A DNA stretch of 64,000 nt, from positions 8,342 through 72,341 of the forward strand of contig CATWQA010000008.1 of assembly GCA_958352815.1 (NCBI GenBank), given 5' to 3'. Within the stretch, counting starts at the first letter, position 1, and each line of letters opens with the position of its first letter. This document shows, piece after piece, positions 25,999 to 34,617 of this stretch. The translations under genes and the position numbers were made by a program. The notes under the pieces are model-generated. The model was given only the letters and a program-made list of their open reading frames with translations. It made no database searches and was not told the DNA's origin. Source of the DNA: an uncultured Eubacteriales bacterium (GTDB lineage: Bacteria; Bacillota; Clostridia; Monoglobales; Monoglobaceae).

Positions 25999-26301
25999 TT
26001 ACTGTCCGTTTGCTTTTAAAATTTCCGATACGACACTATATGTATTGGTTTTCCCTGTGGATTTATCCTTTTTGATATAGCCCTTATCTATCAGGGCTTT
26101 AACGGCGTTAATAACTCCCTGATGTGATGAATTTGTCCACTGTTGGAAATACTTAAAGCTTGGGGAACATTCCTTGCCCTGAGCCTCGGAGAAGCCATAG
26201 ATAATGGCATAAATCAGCAATTGTATTCCTTTCAATTTCAGGTCGTACACCATAAAGCGATGAACTTTTACATAGCTGTTTGGTTTTATTTGGTTATTCA
26301 T
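25999..26301 (-). CDS. helix-turn-helix protein of phage/plasmid replication type, probably truncated (100 aa)
   Basis: A basic 100-aa protein with MNNQIKPNSYVKVHRFMVYD, then LKLKGIQLLIYAIIYGFSEA, then a helix-turn-helix WTNSSHQGVINAVKALIDKG followed by a wing (KSTGKTNTYSVV). This is the N-terminal domain of replication-initiation and replisome-organiser proteins of Firmicute phages and plasmids, which are usually at least twice as long. Beyond the stop, the same frame still reads residues typical of the family's missing C-terminal half (repeated CKxLSSKP, then KKFSTVLKKVQFTPEIS) broken by stops. So it may be the intact front part of a decayed gene. A GAAAGGGA Shine-Dalgarno precedes the ATG. 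It has no operon partner. Confidence 0.65.
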   Translation of the reverse strand: MNNQIKPNSYVKVHRFMVYDLKLKGIQLLIYAIIYGFSEAQGKECSPSFKYFQQWTNSSHQGVINAVKALIDKGYIKKDKSTGKTNTYSVVSEILKANGQ

Positions 26302-26381
26302 AGCAATTTCCCTTTCTGTGTATATTTAGCTTTGCCTATATTATACCACAGAAAAGGGTGCATAAAGTGCCAATGTTTATT

Positions 26382-28436
26382 TTAGTTGTATATATCTCCT
26401 GTTTTCTCAAAAATCCGTTCTATGCTCCGGACAAGGAGCTTATGCTCGGGAGCCGTTAAATACGGGTCCTTTGCCAGCAGCTCTCCCGCTGCCCCCTGGG
26501 TTTCCTTTAAGATATCCATATCGGTGAAAAAGTTGCCTATCTTCATTTCGGGCAGGCCGTGCTGTCTGGTGCCGAAAAACTCTCCCGGGCCCCTGATTTC
26601 CAAATCCTTTTCAGCAATCTTAAAGCCGTCGTTTGTCTCGCACATAACCTTCATGCGCTCCTCGGCAACGCCGCTGCCCGTGTTTCCGAATATAATACAA
26701 TAGGACTGCTCCCCGCCTCTGCCAACTCTGCCCCGAAGCTGGTGGAGCTGAGACAGCCCGAACCTCTCGGCGTTCTCGATTACCATAACGGTGGCATTGG
26801 GCACGTCAACCCCCACCTCGATAACGGTGGTGGCAACAAGAACGTCAACCTCCCCCTTGGCAAAGGCGCGCATTATCTCCTCTTTCTCAAAGGACTTCAT
26901 CTTGCCGTGGAGCAAGCCCACGGAATAGTCCCTAAGGGCTCCCTCTCTCAGCTTTTTTACGTACTCGGTTGCCGCCTTGGCGTTTACCATGTCAGAGTCG
27001 TCCACAAGGGCGCACACAAAGTATACCTGCCGCCCCTTGTTAAGCTCACGTCTGACAAATTCGTACATACGCTGCCTTTGCGCCTCTTTCAGCATAACAG
27101 TCTTTATGGGCTTTCGTCCCGGAGGGAGCTTATCGATTATTGAAATATCCAAGTCCCCGTAAATCACCAGGGACAGGGTTCTGGGTATAGGGGTTGCGGT
27201 CATAACAAGAGTATGGGTGTTCTCCCCCTTATCCGCAAGCCTGCTCCGCTGCCCTACGCCGAATCTGTGCTGCTCATCGGTTATGGACAGAACCAATTTG
27301 TCAAACTTGACCTTTTCGGTTATAACGGCGTGGGTTCCCACAACCACCTTTGCCTCTCCGCTCTCTATAAGCTCTAAGTTCTCTTTTCTCTCCTTTGCCT
27401 TTTGTCCGCCGCTTAAAAACGCCACCTTAATCCCCCAGGGGTCAAAGTATTTCCGCATGGAGCCATAGTGCTGCTCCGCCAGAATTTCTGTAGGCGCCAT
27501 CATTACCGACTGGTAGCCCGACTGCGCCACGGCGTACATAGCTGCCGCCGCCACAATAGTCTTTCCCGAGCCCACGTCTCCCTGGACAAGTCGGTTCATG
27601 GGCGTCTCCGACCTTAGGTCTGCCGAGATTTCATTGATAACCCGCTTCTGGGCGTCGGTCAGGCTAAAGCTCAGGGTTGCCGCAAAGTCCGCAATGCACC
27701 TGACGTTTTTCACCGCAGTGGCTTTCAGCCTCTTCTTCCTGTTCTTCACCGAGGAGACGCCCAGCTGCAGCTTTAGAAATTCCTCAAAGACCAGTCTGCG
27801 GCGAGCCACAGAAAACTCCTCAAAATCCTTGGGCATATGCACCCTCCGAATTGCCTGTTCAATCCCGATTAAGCCATACTTTTCCCTGACCTCCCGGGGC
27901 AGGGTTTCGGGCAGGGCCTCTCCCAGTCTTTCCACCGCCTGCACGATTGCATCTCTTATGCTCCTCTGCTGCAAGCCTGCCGTGGCGGGATAAACAGGCA
28001 CGATTTTGCCCATTTTTTCAGACTTGCCGTCCAGCTTCTCAATTATGGGGTTGACCATTTCGGCAGCCATGCCCCTATAGGACACCTTTCCGAAAAACAT
28101 ATACTCTGCCGACGGGTCGGCAAGAGCCTTTTCCACGTACACCGCATTAAACCAGGTCAGCTGCATCATTCCCGTTCCGTCAGACAGCCTTGTCTGCACC
28201 ACCCAGGTTCCCCGTCCCGCTCTGAACTTGCGCACGCCCATAGCAAGCACGCCCTTGACGCACACGGTCTCTCCCTCAACCAAGTCTGAAATATCCCTAA
28301 TTTGGGTTCTGTCCTCAAAGCCTCTGGGCAGGTGGTACAGTAAGTCCTCCACGGTGAAAATGCCGAGTCTGTGAAACAGCTCGGCTCTTTTCTCACCTAT
28401 TCCCTTTAAATATTGAACGCTATCCGATAATCTCAT
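26382..28436 (-). CDS. recG: ATP-dependent DNA helicase RecG (684 aa)
   Basis: RecG reverses stalled replication forks and processes recombination intermediates. Residues about 1-250 hold the N-terminal wedge/OB domain (helix-hairpin segment SVQYLKGIGEKRAELFHRLG). The helicase core has Walker A GDVGSGKT, DEQHRFG in place of DEAD, the TAT motif (VMTATPIPRT), and in the second RecA fold ATTVIEVGVDVPNATVMVIE and QLRGRVGRG. The length is normal. The start codon lies four bases after the stop of the yloV-like gene, so recG is translated as the last gene of the yloU-yloV-recG group, an order known from Bacillus. Confidence 0.96.
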   Translation of the reverse strand: MRLSDSVQYLKGIGEKRAELFHRLGIFTVEDLLYHLPRGFEDRTQIRDISDLVEGETVCVKGVLAMGVRKFRAGRGTWVVQTRLSDGTGMMQLTWFNAVYVEKALADPSAEYMFFGKVSYRGMAAEMVNPIIEKLDGKSEKMGKIVPVYPATAGLQQRSIRDAIVQAVERLGEALPETLPREVREKYGLIGIEQAIRRVHMPKDFEEFSVARRRLVFEEFLKLQLGVSSVKNRKKRLKATAVKNVRCIADFAATLSFSLTDAQKRVINEISADLRSETPMNRLVQGDVGSGKTIVAAAAMYAVAQSGYQSVMMAPTEILAEQHYGSMRKYFDPWGIKVAFLSGGQKAKERKENLELIESGEAKVVVGTHAVITEKVKFDKLVLSITDEQHRFGVGQRSRLADKGENTHTLVMTATPIPRTLSLVIYGDLDISIIDKLPPGRKPIKTVMLKEAQRQRMYEFVRRELNKGRQVYFVCALVDDSDMVNAKAATEYVKKLREGALRDYSVGLLHGKMKSFEKEEIMRAFAKGEVDVLVATTVIEVGVDVPNATVMVIENAERFGLSQLHQLRGRVGRGGEQSYCIIFGNTGSGVAEERMKVMCETNDGFKIAEKDLEIRGPGEFFGTRQHGLPEMKIGNFFTDMDILKETQGAAGELLAKDPYLTAPEHKLLVRSIERIFEKTGDIYN

Positions 28437-28440
28437 TTTT

Positions 28441-30051
28441 CTACTCTGCCGATATTATATAATAATATACGCTCTGCCCGCCGTAGTTCAGGTTTATATC
28501 CAAGTCGGGGTACATGCTCTCCAAAATGCCGCTGAGCTCCTCTGCCCGGCTCTCGTCCGCATCCATTCCGTAGTAAACGGACAGAACTCCGCAGTCATCG
28601 TCAACCAGCTTTGCGGCAAGCTCTGTGAAAACCTGCTCCATATCCTTTCCGCAAGCACAGACGTCGCTGCCTATAACCCCCATTATATCCCCCTCGGCAA
28701 TGTCAATGCCGTCAATACGAGCGGCTCTCGCCGCATAGGCTATCTGGCCGCAGCGCACCGCCTCCATGCACTCTGTCATCATCTCGATGTTCTCCTGCAC
28801 CTCTGCCTCATCGCTGAAGGAGGCTATGGCGGTTATGCCCTGGGGCATATTCTCCGTAGGGATAACAAACACGTTTTTCTCTGTAAGAGGGTCGACCTGC
28901 TCCGCCGCAAGGATAATGTTACTGTTGTTGGGCAGAATAAACACGTTTTCCGCCTCCACCTGCTCAACCGCGTCAAGAAGGTCTTGTGTGCTGGGGTTCA
29001 TGGTTTGTCCGCCCTCCACAACTCGGTCGCACTCAAGGCTGCCGAAAAGCTCTTTAAGCCCGCTTCCCGACACCACCGCCACAAAGCCGTACTTTTTAAG
29101 AGGACGCTTGTTCTCCGCCAAAATCTCGTTATGCTGGAACTTCATGTTGTCTATTTTAAGGTTTGTCAGCTCTCCCAGCTTTATTCCCTGCTCAATTACA
29201 AATCCGGGGTGATTTGTATGTATGTGCACCTTGACGATTTCCTCATCGTCTATAACAAGCATACAGTCGCCCTTGGGCTTTATGGCAGCCATAAACTGGG
29301 CTGCGCTGCGGCCGGGCTCCTTGTTTATCAAAAACTCCGTGCAGTACTTAAACTTAATATCCGCCGTATCTACAGCGTCGGTCTTTGCCGCGCTCAAGCC
29401 CTTGGCGGCAACGCTGTTTTGTAGGGCTGTGGCACAGCCCGTCTCCAAAGCCGAGACCGCACCTCTCAGCAGCATAATCACGCCGCAGCCTCCTGCGTCA
29501 ACAACCCCCGCCTGCTTTAAGACAGGCAGAATATCCGGAGTGCGTTTCAGGCTTTCCTCACCTGCGGCGAGAGCCCCCTTCATGAACTCCGTCACGTCGT
29601 CATACTCCACAAAGTGCTCCTCGGCGAACTCGCCTATCTCCCGTATCACCGTCAAAATAGTACCCTCGGTGGGCTTCATAACGGCTCTGTAGGCAGTATC
29701 TCTGGCGGCGCAAAGGGCGCGCTTTAGAGTGCTGACCTCTATCTCATCCGTATCGCCTGTTCCCTGCCACAGACCCCTGATAATCTGGGACAATATAACC
29801 CCCGAATTACCTCTGGCATTCCTCAAAGACGACTTTGCAAGGCTCTCCATCACCTCAGGCACGGTCTTGCCCTCGTCAAGAGCCTCCACGCTCCTTGCCG
29901 CCGCGCCGAAGGTCAGGCTCATATTGGTTCCCGTATCGCCGTCGGGCACAGGGAACACGTTCATATCGTTAACCTTATCCACATTGTTTAAAAGTTCATT
30001 GGCTGCCGACCTTATCATAAGTCTCAGCACCTTGCTGTCAGCTTTTTTCAT
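28441..30051 (-). CDS. DAK2/DegV-type kinase-like protein, YloV/FakA family (536 aa)
   Basis: The N-terminal DhaL domain (residues about 5-200) has the nucleotide-phosphate motif NVFPVPDGDTGTNMSL, and the Gly-rich segment NARGNSGVILSQIIRG, as in dihydroxyacetone-kinase subunits. A middle domain includes KYCTEFLI and VHIHTNHPG, and the C-terminal domain begins VAVVSGSGLKELF. This is the arrangement of YloV and of the fatty-acid kinase FakA, which phosphorylates acyl chains bound by FakB for membrane-lipid synthesis. Catalytic DGDTGTN is intact. The ATG at 30051 is supported by AAGGAG; an upstream start 17 codons earlier has none. Substrate is inferred from the family. Confidence 0.85.
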   Translation of the reverse strand: MKKADSKVLRLMIRSAANELLNNVDKVNDMNVFPVPDGDTGTNMSLTFGAAARSVEALDEGKTVPEVMESLAKSSLRNARGNSGVILSQIIRGLWQGTGDTDEIEVSTLKRALCAARDTAYRAVMKPTEGTILTVIREIGEFAEEHFVEYDDVTEFMKGALAAGEESLKRTPDILPVLKQAGVVDAGGCGVIMLLRGAVSALETGCATALQNSVAAKGLSAAKTDAVDTADIKFKYCTEFLINKEPGRSAAQFMAAIKPKGDCMLVIDDEEIVKVHIHTNHPGFVIEQGIKLGELTNLKIDNMKFQHNEILAENKRPLKKYGFVAVVSGSGLKELFGSLECDRVVEGGQTMNPSTQDLLDAVEQVEAENVFILPNNSNIILAAEQVDPLTEKNVFVIPTENMPQGITAIASFSDEAEVQENIEMMTECMEAVRCGQIAYAARAARIDGIDIAEGDIMGVIGSDVCACGKDMEQVFTELAAKLVDDDCGVLSVYYGMDADESRAEELSGILESMYPDLDINLNYGGQSVYYYIISAE

Positions 30052-30129
30052 AGCTTTCTCCTTTCGGGGGTAAAACAACCGCCTTACCCCACCGTACCGC
30101 AAATCAATTTAATCAGAACCCGTTCCGTG

Positions 30130-30483
30130 CTATTCAACACGGATACCCTCAACGTTTACGTCAACGCTGCTGACGCTGAGCCCCGTCATTTCCTCAACGT
30201 TATACTTAACGCTGTTTCTTATAACCTCGCCGACAGCCGTTATATTCGTGCCGTATTCAACAATTATATAAAGAGAGATGTCGATTCCGTTTTCTCCCAG
30301 CTTAATCTTAACGCCCTTATCCATAAGCTCACGCTTTAAGAGCTTGGCAATTCCGTCCTTGCTGCCGCTCAAAGCCATTCCCACCACGCCGTAACAGCTT
30401 GTGGCTGCGTATCCTGCAATTTTCGCGATTACGCTGTTTGCAATCTTAACATTTCCCTTGGAATTATCAAATTTCCCGCTCAT
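30130..30483 (-). CDS. Asp23/Gls24 family envelope stress protein, YloU-like (117 aa)
   Basis: A 117-aa protein with the family core KIANSVIAKIAGYAATSCYG, IKLGENGIDISLYIIVEYG and VRNSVKYNVEEMTGLSVSSV. It belongs to the Asp23/YloU group, small alpha-beta proteins found near the membrane that respond to envelope stress; YloU regularly pairs with YloV, as here. Its start overlaps the stop of the upstream gene by four bases (ATGA), so translation is coupled. Confidence 0.88.
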   Translation of the reverse strand: MSGKFDNSKGNVKIANSVIAKIAGYAATSCYGVVGMALSGSKDGIAKLLKRELMDKGVKIKLGENGIDISLYIIVEYGTNITAVGEVIRNSVKYNVEEMTGLSVSSVDVNVEGIRVE

Positions 30484-32573
30484 ACTGTTACCTCCATAAA
30501 ATTGATTTCATCAAAATTTTTTGATATATTTTTATCGCGGCTGTGACAGGTGAAAAGCAAAGCCTGCCGTCCGTCGCCGCACATATCCTTCAGCAGCTCT
30601 ATTGTGTTTTCGGCTCTTTGGTCGTCAAAGCTCATGAGAGCGTCGTCCAAAAACAAAACCGTGTTCTCCTTATTAAGCGTGAGCTCCGCCACCGCCAGTC
30701 TTATGGCAAGATAAATCTGGTTGTAGGTTCCAACGCTGAAAAACTCGACGGGCTTAACGTCCGTCAAATCCCCTGCATTTTTCAGGCTCGCCGTAAAGTC
30801 CTCGCCAATCCTGATACCGCTGTGGCTGCCTCCTGTTATCCCATTTAGGATTTCCTCTGTCTTTTTGTTGAGCAAGGGCGTGTAGTCCGACTTAATTTTG
30901 GCGTAGGCAGCGCTTAGGCACTCTCTTGCCATTTGGTAGGCTTCAAGCTCCTCGCCCTTTTTCAAAAGCTCCTCGTCTATGGCTTTTATGCTGTCTGAAA
31001 TATCCGCCTCGGAAACACTGTCTCTCTCCTCGCTGAGGCTTGCCTTTAGCGCCGCCGCTTCCCCAAAGGCTCTGTCTCTCTCCTCTGAGGTGCGGTTTAT
31101 CTCACGTCTCAGGTCAACTCCCGAGGGAGCGGGCTCCTTTAAAACACTGCTGCGTTTTTCCTCCGCCTCACGCTTTAGCTCCTCGTAGCTGTCCTCCCCC
31201 AGCAGCTTTTCATATAAATCCCTGACCACCTTTATTTTGGCCTTATCCTCGGAATATAATCCATATTTTTCCTCAAATTCCTTAACTGTTCGGCACTCGA
31301 GGCTGTCCAGAGCGGATTTAAGCCGCCCCTCCGCCTCTTCAAGCTCTCTGCGCAGCAGGTCTGCGTCCTTAATCAACAACTCCCTGCCGCTCTTTAATTC
31401 TACTATATTTCCGCCGACTTTGCAATAACAAATTATTCCGCCTGCAATAAATGCTCCCAGAATAGCCCAGACCCCTATAAACAAGGGCATTACGGGGAAG
31501 AGCAGCAGCGCTCCCGCCACAACCGAAGCAATCGCCAGCAACACCAAAACACCCGCAAGAATACCCATGTTGCGCTTCCTCTTGTCCTTTTCCCCGAGCA
31601 ACCTGTTGTTCTCGTTAAGCTCCTGCTGCTTTTGGTAGGCTTTAAGCTCCAGGGTATCTATAGCTTCTGCGCTGTTTCTGATTTGGCTTACCGTCTCCTC
31701 GGTTGCCTTGTGCCTGAAAAGCTGAAACTGTCTTGTGTTGCCTATCTGCATTTCCTTTGCCAAGCAGCTGTCCAGCCGCTCCACACGGGATATTTTCTCC
31801 TTTGCGATTTCGGACTCCTCCAAAGCCGCCAGATGCGCCTTTTTCCTGTCCAGCTCCTCAATTCTGCTCTCAAGAGCCTTAGCTCTGCGGCGGTTCTGCT
31901 CCTCTCGGGCAGCCCTTGCCCGCGCCTTAGCCAGGGTCTCCCTCAACCGCTCCTTCTCGCCTCTGAGACGGTCAATAGCCCCCGGAGTATTCCGCCCGGT
32001 CTTTGCCTTTAGGGCTGCCGCCTCCTTATCCAAATACTTCAAGGAGTTGTTGACCGAAACATCAGAGCTTCCTCCGCTCTCTATGAGATTAATCAGCTTT
32101 GCTGTTATCTCGTCGTCCTGCCCCGTTGCGCCTATATCGTTTTGGGCAATCCACACCGTGCGCTCAAACATACTGCGGCTCATTCCCAGCAGCCGCACAC
32201 CAAGCTCCTCGCCGCTGACCTCCTTGTCAAAGTAGTCCTCCCCCGTTGCGCTCAGCGTCACGCGGGTCACGTCTCCCGACGGACGCTTGCGAAACTCACG
32301 GTATACCTCAAGCTCCGTGCCGTCCTTAACCAGCTTCAGCCTGCCTATGGCTCGGGTTTCACCCCAGGGGATAACCCTGTCCCTGTCCTTAAGTCCTCGG
32401 CTCTTTCCCCCTCTTGAGGGTATGCCGTACAGCATTGACTTAATAAAAAGCTGAATGGTGGATTTTCCCGTCTCATTCACGCCGTATATCAGGTTCAGCC
32501 CGTCCCTCAGGTCAATTTTATACTCTGAAAACCTCCCGAATTGTATAAGGTCAAGCTCCGTCAGTTTTACCAT
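30480..32573 (-). CDS. AAA ATPase with SbcC/RecN-like coiled coil and membrane pair, YhaN-like (697 aa)
   Basis: Walker A is GVNETGKST at 31-39, after the N-terminal strand of an ABC-type head (LTELDLIQFGRFSEYKIDLR). A long coiled coil follows, interrupted near residues 340-395 by two adjacent hydrophobic helices (GILAGVLVLLAIASVVAGAL, LFIGVWAILGAFIAGGIICY). The C-terminal head has Walker B VLFLDDALMSFDD. This layout is that of YhaN, the partner of the nuclease YhaO; the pair resembles SbcCD and is thought to act on DNA ends or replication damage. The hydrophobic pair suggests membrane association. The ATG at 32573 lies four bases after the yhaO stop; it is preferred over one ten codons upstream that overlaps yhaO. 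Confidence 0.85.
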   Translation of the reverse strand: MVKLTELDLIQFGRFSEYKIDLRDGLNLIYGVNETGKSTIQLFIKSMLYGIPSRGGKSRGLKDRDRVIPWGETRAIGRLKLVKDGTELEVYREFRKRPSGDVTRVTLSATGEDYFDKEVSGEELGVRLLGMSRSMFERTVWIAQNDIGATGQDDEITAKLINLIESGGSSDVSVNNSLKYLDKEAAALKAKTGRNTPGAIDRLRGEKERLRETLAKARARAAREEQNRRRAKALESRIEELDRKKAHLAALEESEIAKEKISRVERLDSCLAKEMQIGNTRQFQLFRHKATEETVSQIRNSAEAIDTLELKAYQKQQELNENNRLLGEKDKRKRNMGILAGVLVLLAIASVVAGALLLFPVMPLFIGVWAILGAFIAGGIICYCKVGGNIVELKSGRELLIKDADLLRRELEEAEGRLKSALDSLECRTVKEFEEKYGLYSEDKAKIKVVRDLYEKLLGEDSYEELKREAEEKRSSVLKEPAPSGVDLRREINRTSEERDRAFGEAAALKASLSEERDSVSEADISDSIKAIDEELLKKGEELEAYQMARECLSAAYAKIKSDYTPLLNKKTEEILNGITGGSHSGIRIGEDFTASLKNAGDLTDVKPVEFFSVGTYNQIYLAIRLAVAELTLNKENTVLFLDDALMSFDDQRAENTIELLKDMCGDGRQALLFTCHSRDKNISKNFDEINFMEVTV

Positions 32574-32577
32574 CGGT

Positions 32578-33690
32578 TCACCCCTTGCTCTCCATTGCGT
32601 CAAGCCCGAACCTTAACGCCATCTCAGTTATATTATATTCACGGCTGCCCGCCTTGCATTCCCGCAGCCTTTCACTCATCATACGAATGTACACCGCCCG
32701 CAGACTGTTGTCGTTTTCCGCCGCATTAAGGTCGTACTCCGCCTTTGTCTCGTCCTTTATCTCTGTATAAAACGCCTTATCTCTAACTCTGTCATGTATG
32801 AGCTGCACATCCGGTCTGAACCCATTTTGGGTTCTGCCCTTGAGTATTATTCTCAAAATATCTCTGCCGCTCTTTTCTATTTCCGCACCAATCCGCTCAA
32901 CAACAGTTTCGTTGTCCCCGACGTTTTCGGGCAGCTCCGCCTCAATAATTCCGTATCTCCGCTTGGCAACAGACAGCAGCTTTAGCTCTGCCTCGCCGCG
33001 GCCTACCTGCCCCACGATAACTCCGCTTTCGCTTATCTCATCAAAGCCTCTGGGCTCGGGTATTCCGGGGTACGCCCAGAGGGTTTCCCCTGCCCGCTCA
33101 ATCCCGCCGAAGCTGTGGATATGCCCCAGAGCCACATAGTCAAAGCCGCTGCTTTCAAGGTCGTCCTTCCTAATCCCGTTGTATCTGCCCCCGACCTCTC
33201 CCGAGAGGGCGTCGCCGTGGATTACCAAAATGTTGGCATACTCCCCATGCTTGGGAAAGTCGGCAGGTCTTTTAAGGCCGCTGCCGTCCTCTGAGGCAAA
33301 GCTCGCCCCTGCCACGCGTACGCCTAAATCATCAAGGTCAAAGAACTCCCCGCCGCAGCTGAAAACATGCACGTTATCCCCCAGGCTCTCCCGGTTATAG
33401 ACAGAGCTGTCCGAAAAGGGGTCGTGGTTGCCCGCGCTGATAAACACCGGGACAGAGCTTATCTCCCCAAACTTTCTCTTTAGAAAATTCAGGGTCTCCG
33501 CACTGACGTTGCGGCTGTCAAACAAGTCTCCGGAAATCACCATTATATCCGCCCGAGACTTAGCCATATCTATTATTTGGGAGAACACCTCTCTCTGCTC
33601 GCTGCGCCTGAGCTTTGCCACGTCAAGGGGCATTCTTGAAGTAAAGGGCGCGTCAAGGTGCATATCCGCCATATGTAAAATCCTTACCAT
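32578..33690 (-). CDS. SbcD/Mre11-type metallophosphoesterase nuclease, YhaO-like (370 aa)
   Basis: All five phosphoesterase blocks are present: ILHMADMHLD (D9, H11), MVISGDLFDS, ISAGNHDPF, LVIHGDALSGE and YVALGHIHSFG. The C-terminal 140 residues are a capping domain without a clear family signature. It should be a two-metal DNA nuclease working with the ATPase encoded just downstream. The ATG at 33690 has GGGAGGCG six bases ahead, and MVRILHMADMHLD is the standard N-terminus; 28 codons further upstream would add a hydrophobic non-homologous stretch, which is rejected. Confidence 0.87.
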   Translation of the reverse strand: MVRILHMADMHLDAPFTSRMPLDVAKLRRSEQREVFSQIIDMAKSRADIMVISGDLFDSRNVSAETLNFLKRKFGEISSVPVFISAGNHDPFSDSSVYNRESLGDNVHVFSCGGEFFDLDDLGVRVAGASFASEDGSGLKRPADFPKHGEYANILVIHGDALSGEVGGRYNGIRKDDLESSGFDYVALGHIHSFGGIERAGETLWAYPGIPEPRGFDEISESGVIVGQVGRGEAELKLLSVAKRRYGIIEAELPENVGDNETVVERIGAEIEKSGRDILRIILKGRTQNGFRPDVQLIHDRVRDKAFYTEIKDETKAEYDLNAAENDNSLRAVYIRMMSERLRECKAGSREYNITEMALRFGLDAMESKG

Positions 33691-33786
33691 TTTACGCCTC
33701 CCGAAATATATTTTGCCTAAGAAAATAATGCCGCATGAAAACAGACGCAAGACCGCCTGTCCCCTATGCAGCATAAAACCTCTTTG

Positions 33787-34524
33787 TTAGCCCTCGTCAG
33801 GCATCTCCCATGTGTGATACACGTTCTGAACATCGTCATTCTCTTCAAGCATATCAATGAGCTTTTCCATCTTTGCGATGTCCTCGGGATTTTCCAGAAC
33901 CGTTGTTGTCTGAGGAATGTAGTTCACCTCTGCCTGAGCAAAGGAATATCCCATTTCCTCCAGCTTGTCTCTGACGCTTCCCAGATTTTCTGGAGCCGTG
34001 AGAATTTCAAAGCACTCCTCCTCAACGTTAAAGTCGTCCGCCCCGGCTTCCAGAGCCGCCATCATCAGGTCGTCCTCCTCAACGCCGTCAGCCTTTTCGA
34101 TTACGATAAGACCCTTTCTGTCAAACATAAAGCCCACGCAGCCCGTCTGACCCAGGTTACCGCCGTTTTTGTCAAAGTAATGGCGCAGGTCTGCCGCAGT
34201 TCTGTTTTTGTTATCGCTGAGGGTTTCAACCATTACGGCAATGCCGCTGGGGCCGTAGCCCTCATAAACCATTTCCATATAGTTTCCTGCGTCGCCCTCG
34301 CCGGACGCCTTTTTGATGCTTCTCTGAATTGTGTCGTTGGGCATGTTGTTCGCCTTCGCCTTTGCAACAACGTCGCGGAGCTTGGAGTTTGTGCCCGGGT
34401 CGGGGCCGCCCTCCTTAACCGCCACCATTATCTCTCTGCCTATCTTGGTGAAGATTTTACCTCTCTTGGCGTCTATTGCGCCCTTCTTTCTCTTTATGGT
34501 TGCCCATTTGGAATGTCCCGACAT
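33787..34524 (-). CDS. YebC/PmpR family protein (245 aa)
   Basis: Begins MSGHSKWATIKRKKGAIDAK, the invariant YebC N-terminus, and runs 245 aa in three domains with GGPDPGTNSKLRDVVAKAKA and the acidic linker region VEEDDLMMAALEAGADDF. Family members were long described as transcriptional regulators; recent work ties YebC-type proteins to ribosomal translation of difficult proline stretches. AGGAGG lies nine bases before the ATG. The gene sits between the SPFH gene upstream and yhaO downstream, with an inverted repeat in its leader. Confidence 0.93.
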   Translation of the reverse strand: MSGHSKWATIKRKKGAIDAKRGKIFTKIGREIMVAVKEGGPDPGTNSKLRDVVAKAKANNMPNDTIQRSIKKASGEGDAGNYMEMVYEGYGPSGIAVMVETLSDNKNRTAADLRHYFDKNGGNLGQTGCVGFMFDRKGLIVIEKADGVEEDDLMMAALEAGADDFNVEEECFEILTAPENLGSVRDKLEEMGYSFAQAEVNYIPQTTTVLENPEDIAKMEKLIDMLEENDDVQNVYHTWEMPDEG

Positions 34525-34563
34525 GTTAATATCCTCCTAATCTGTATTTTAAGTATATCATAG

Positions 34564-34601
34564 CGTTTGCACAGATGCATATTACATCACCTGTGCAAAC
34601 G
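34564..34601. promoter_or_regulatory. 11-bp inverted repeat upstream of yebC
   Basis: CGTTTGCACAG (34564-34574) and CTGTGCAAACG (34591-34601), a perfect inverted repeat with a 16-base gap. There is no T tract on either strand, so it is more like a dimer binding site or a leader stem than a terminator. Confidence 0.55.
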
Positions 34602-34617
34602 AATAAATGTGCTGTTT

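Noticed and set aside
33766..34563. A 265-residue open frame opposite yebC
   Set aside because: Antisense of a strongly conserved gene; no homology-like features.
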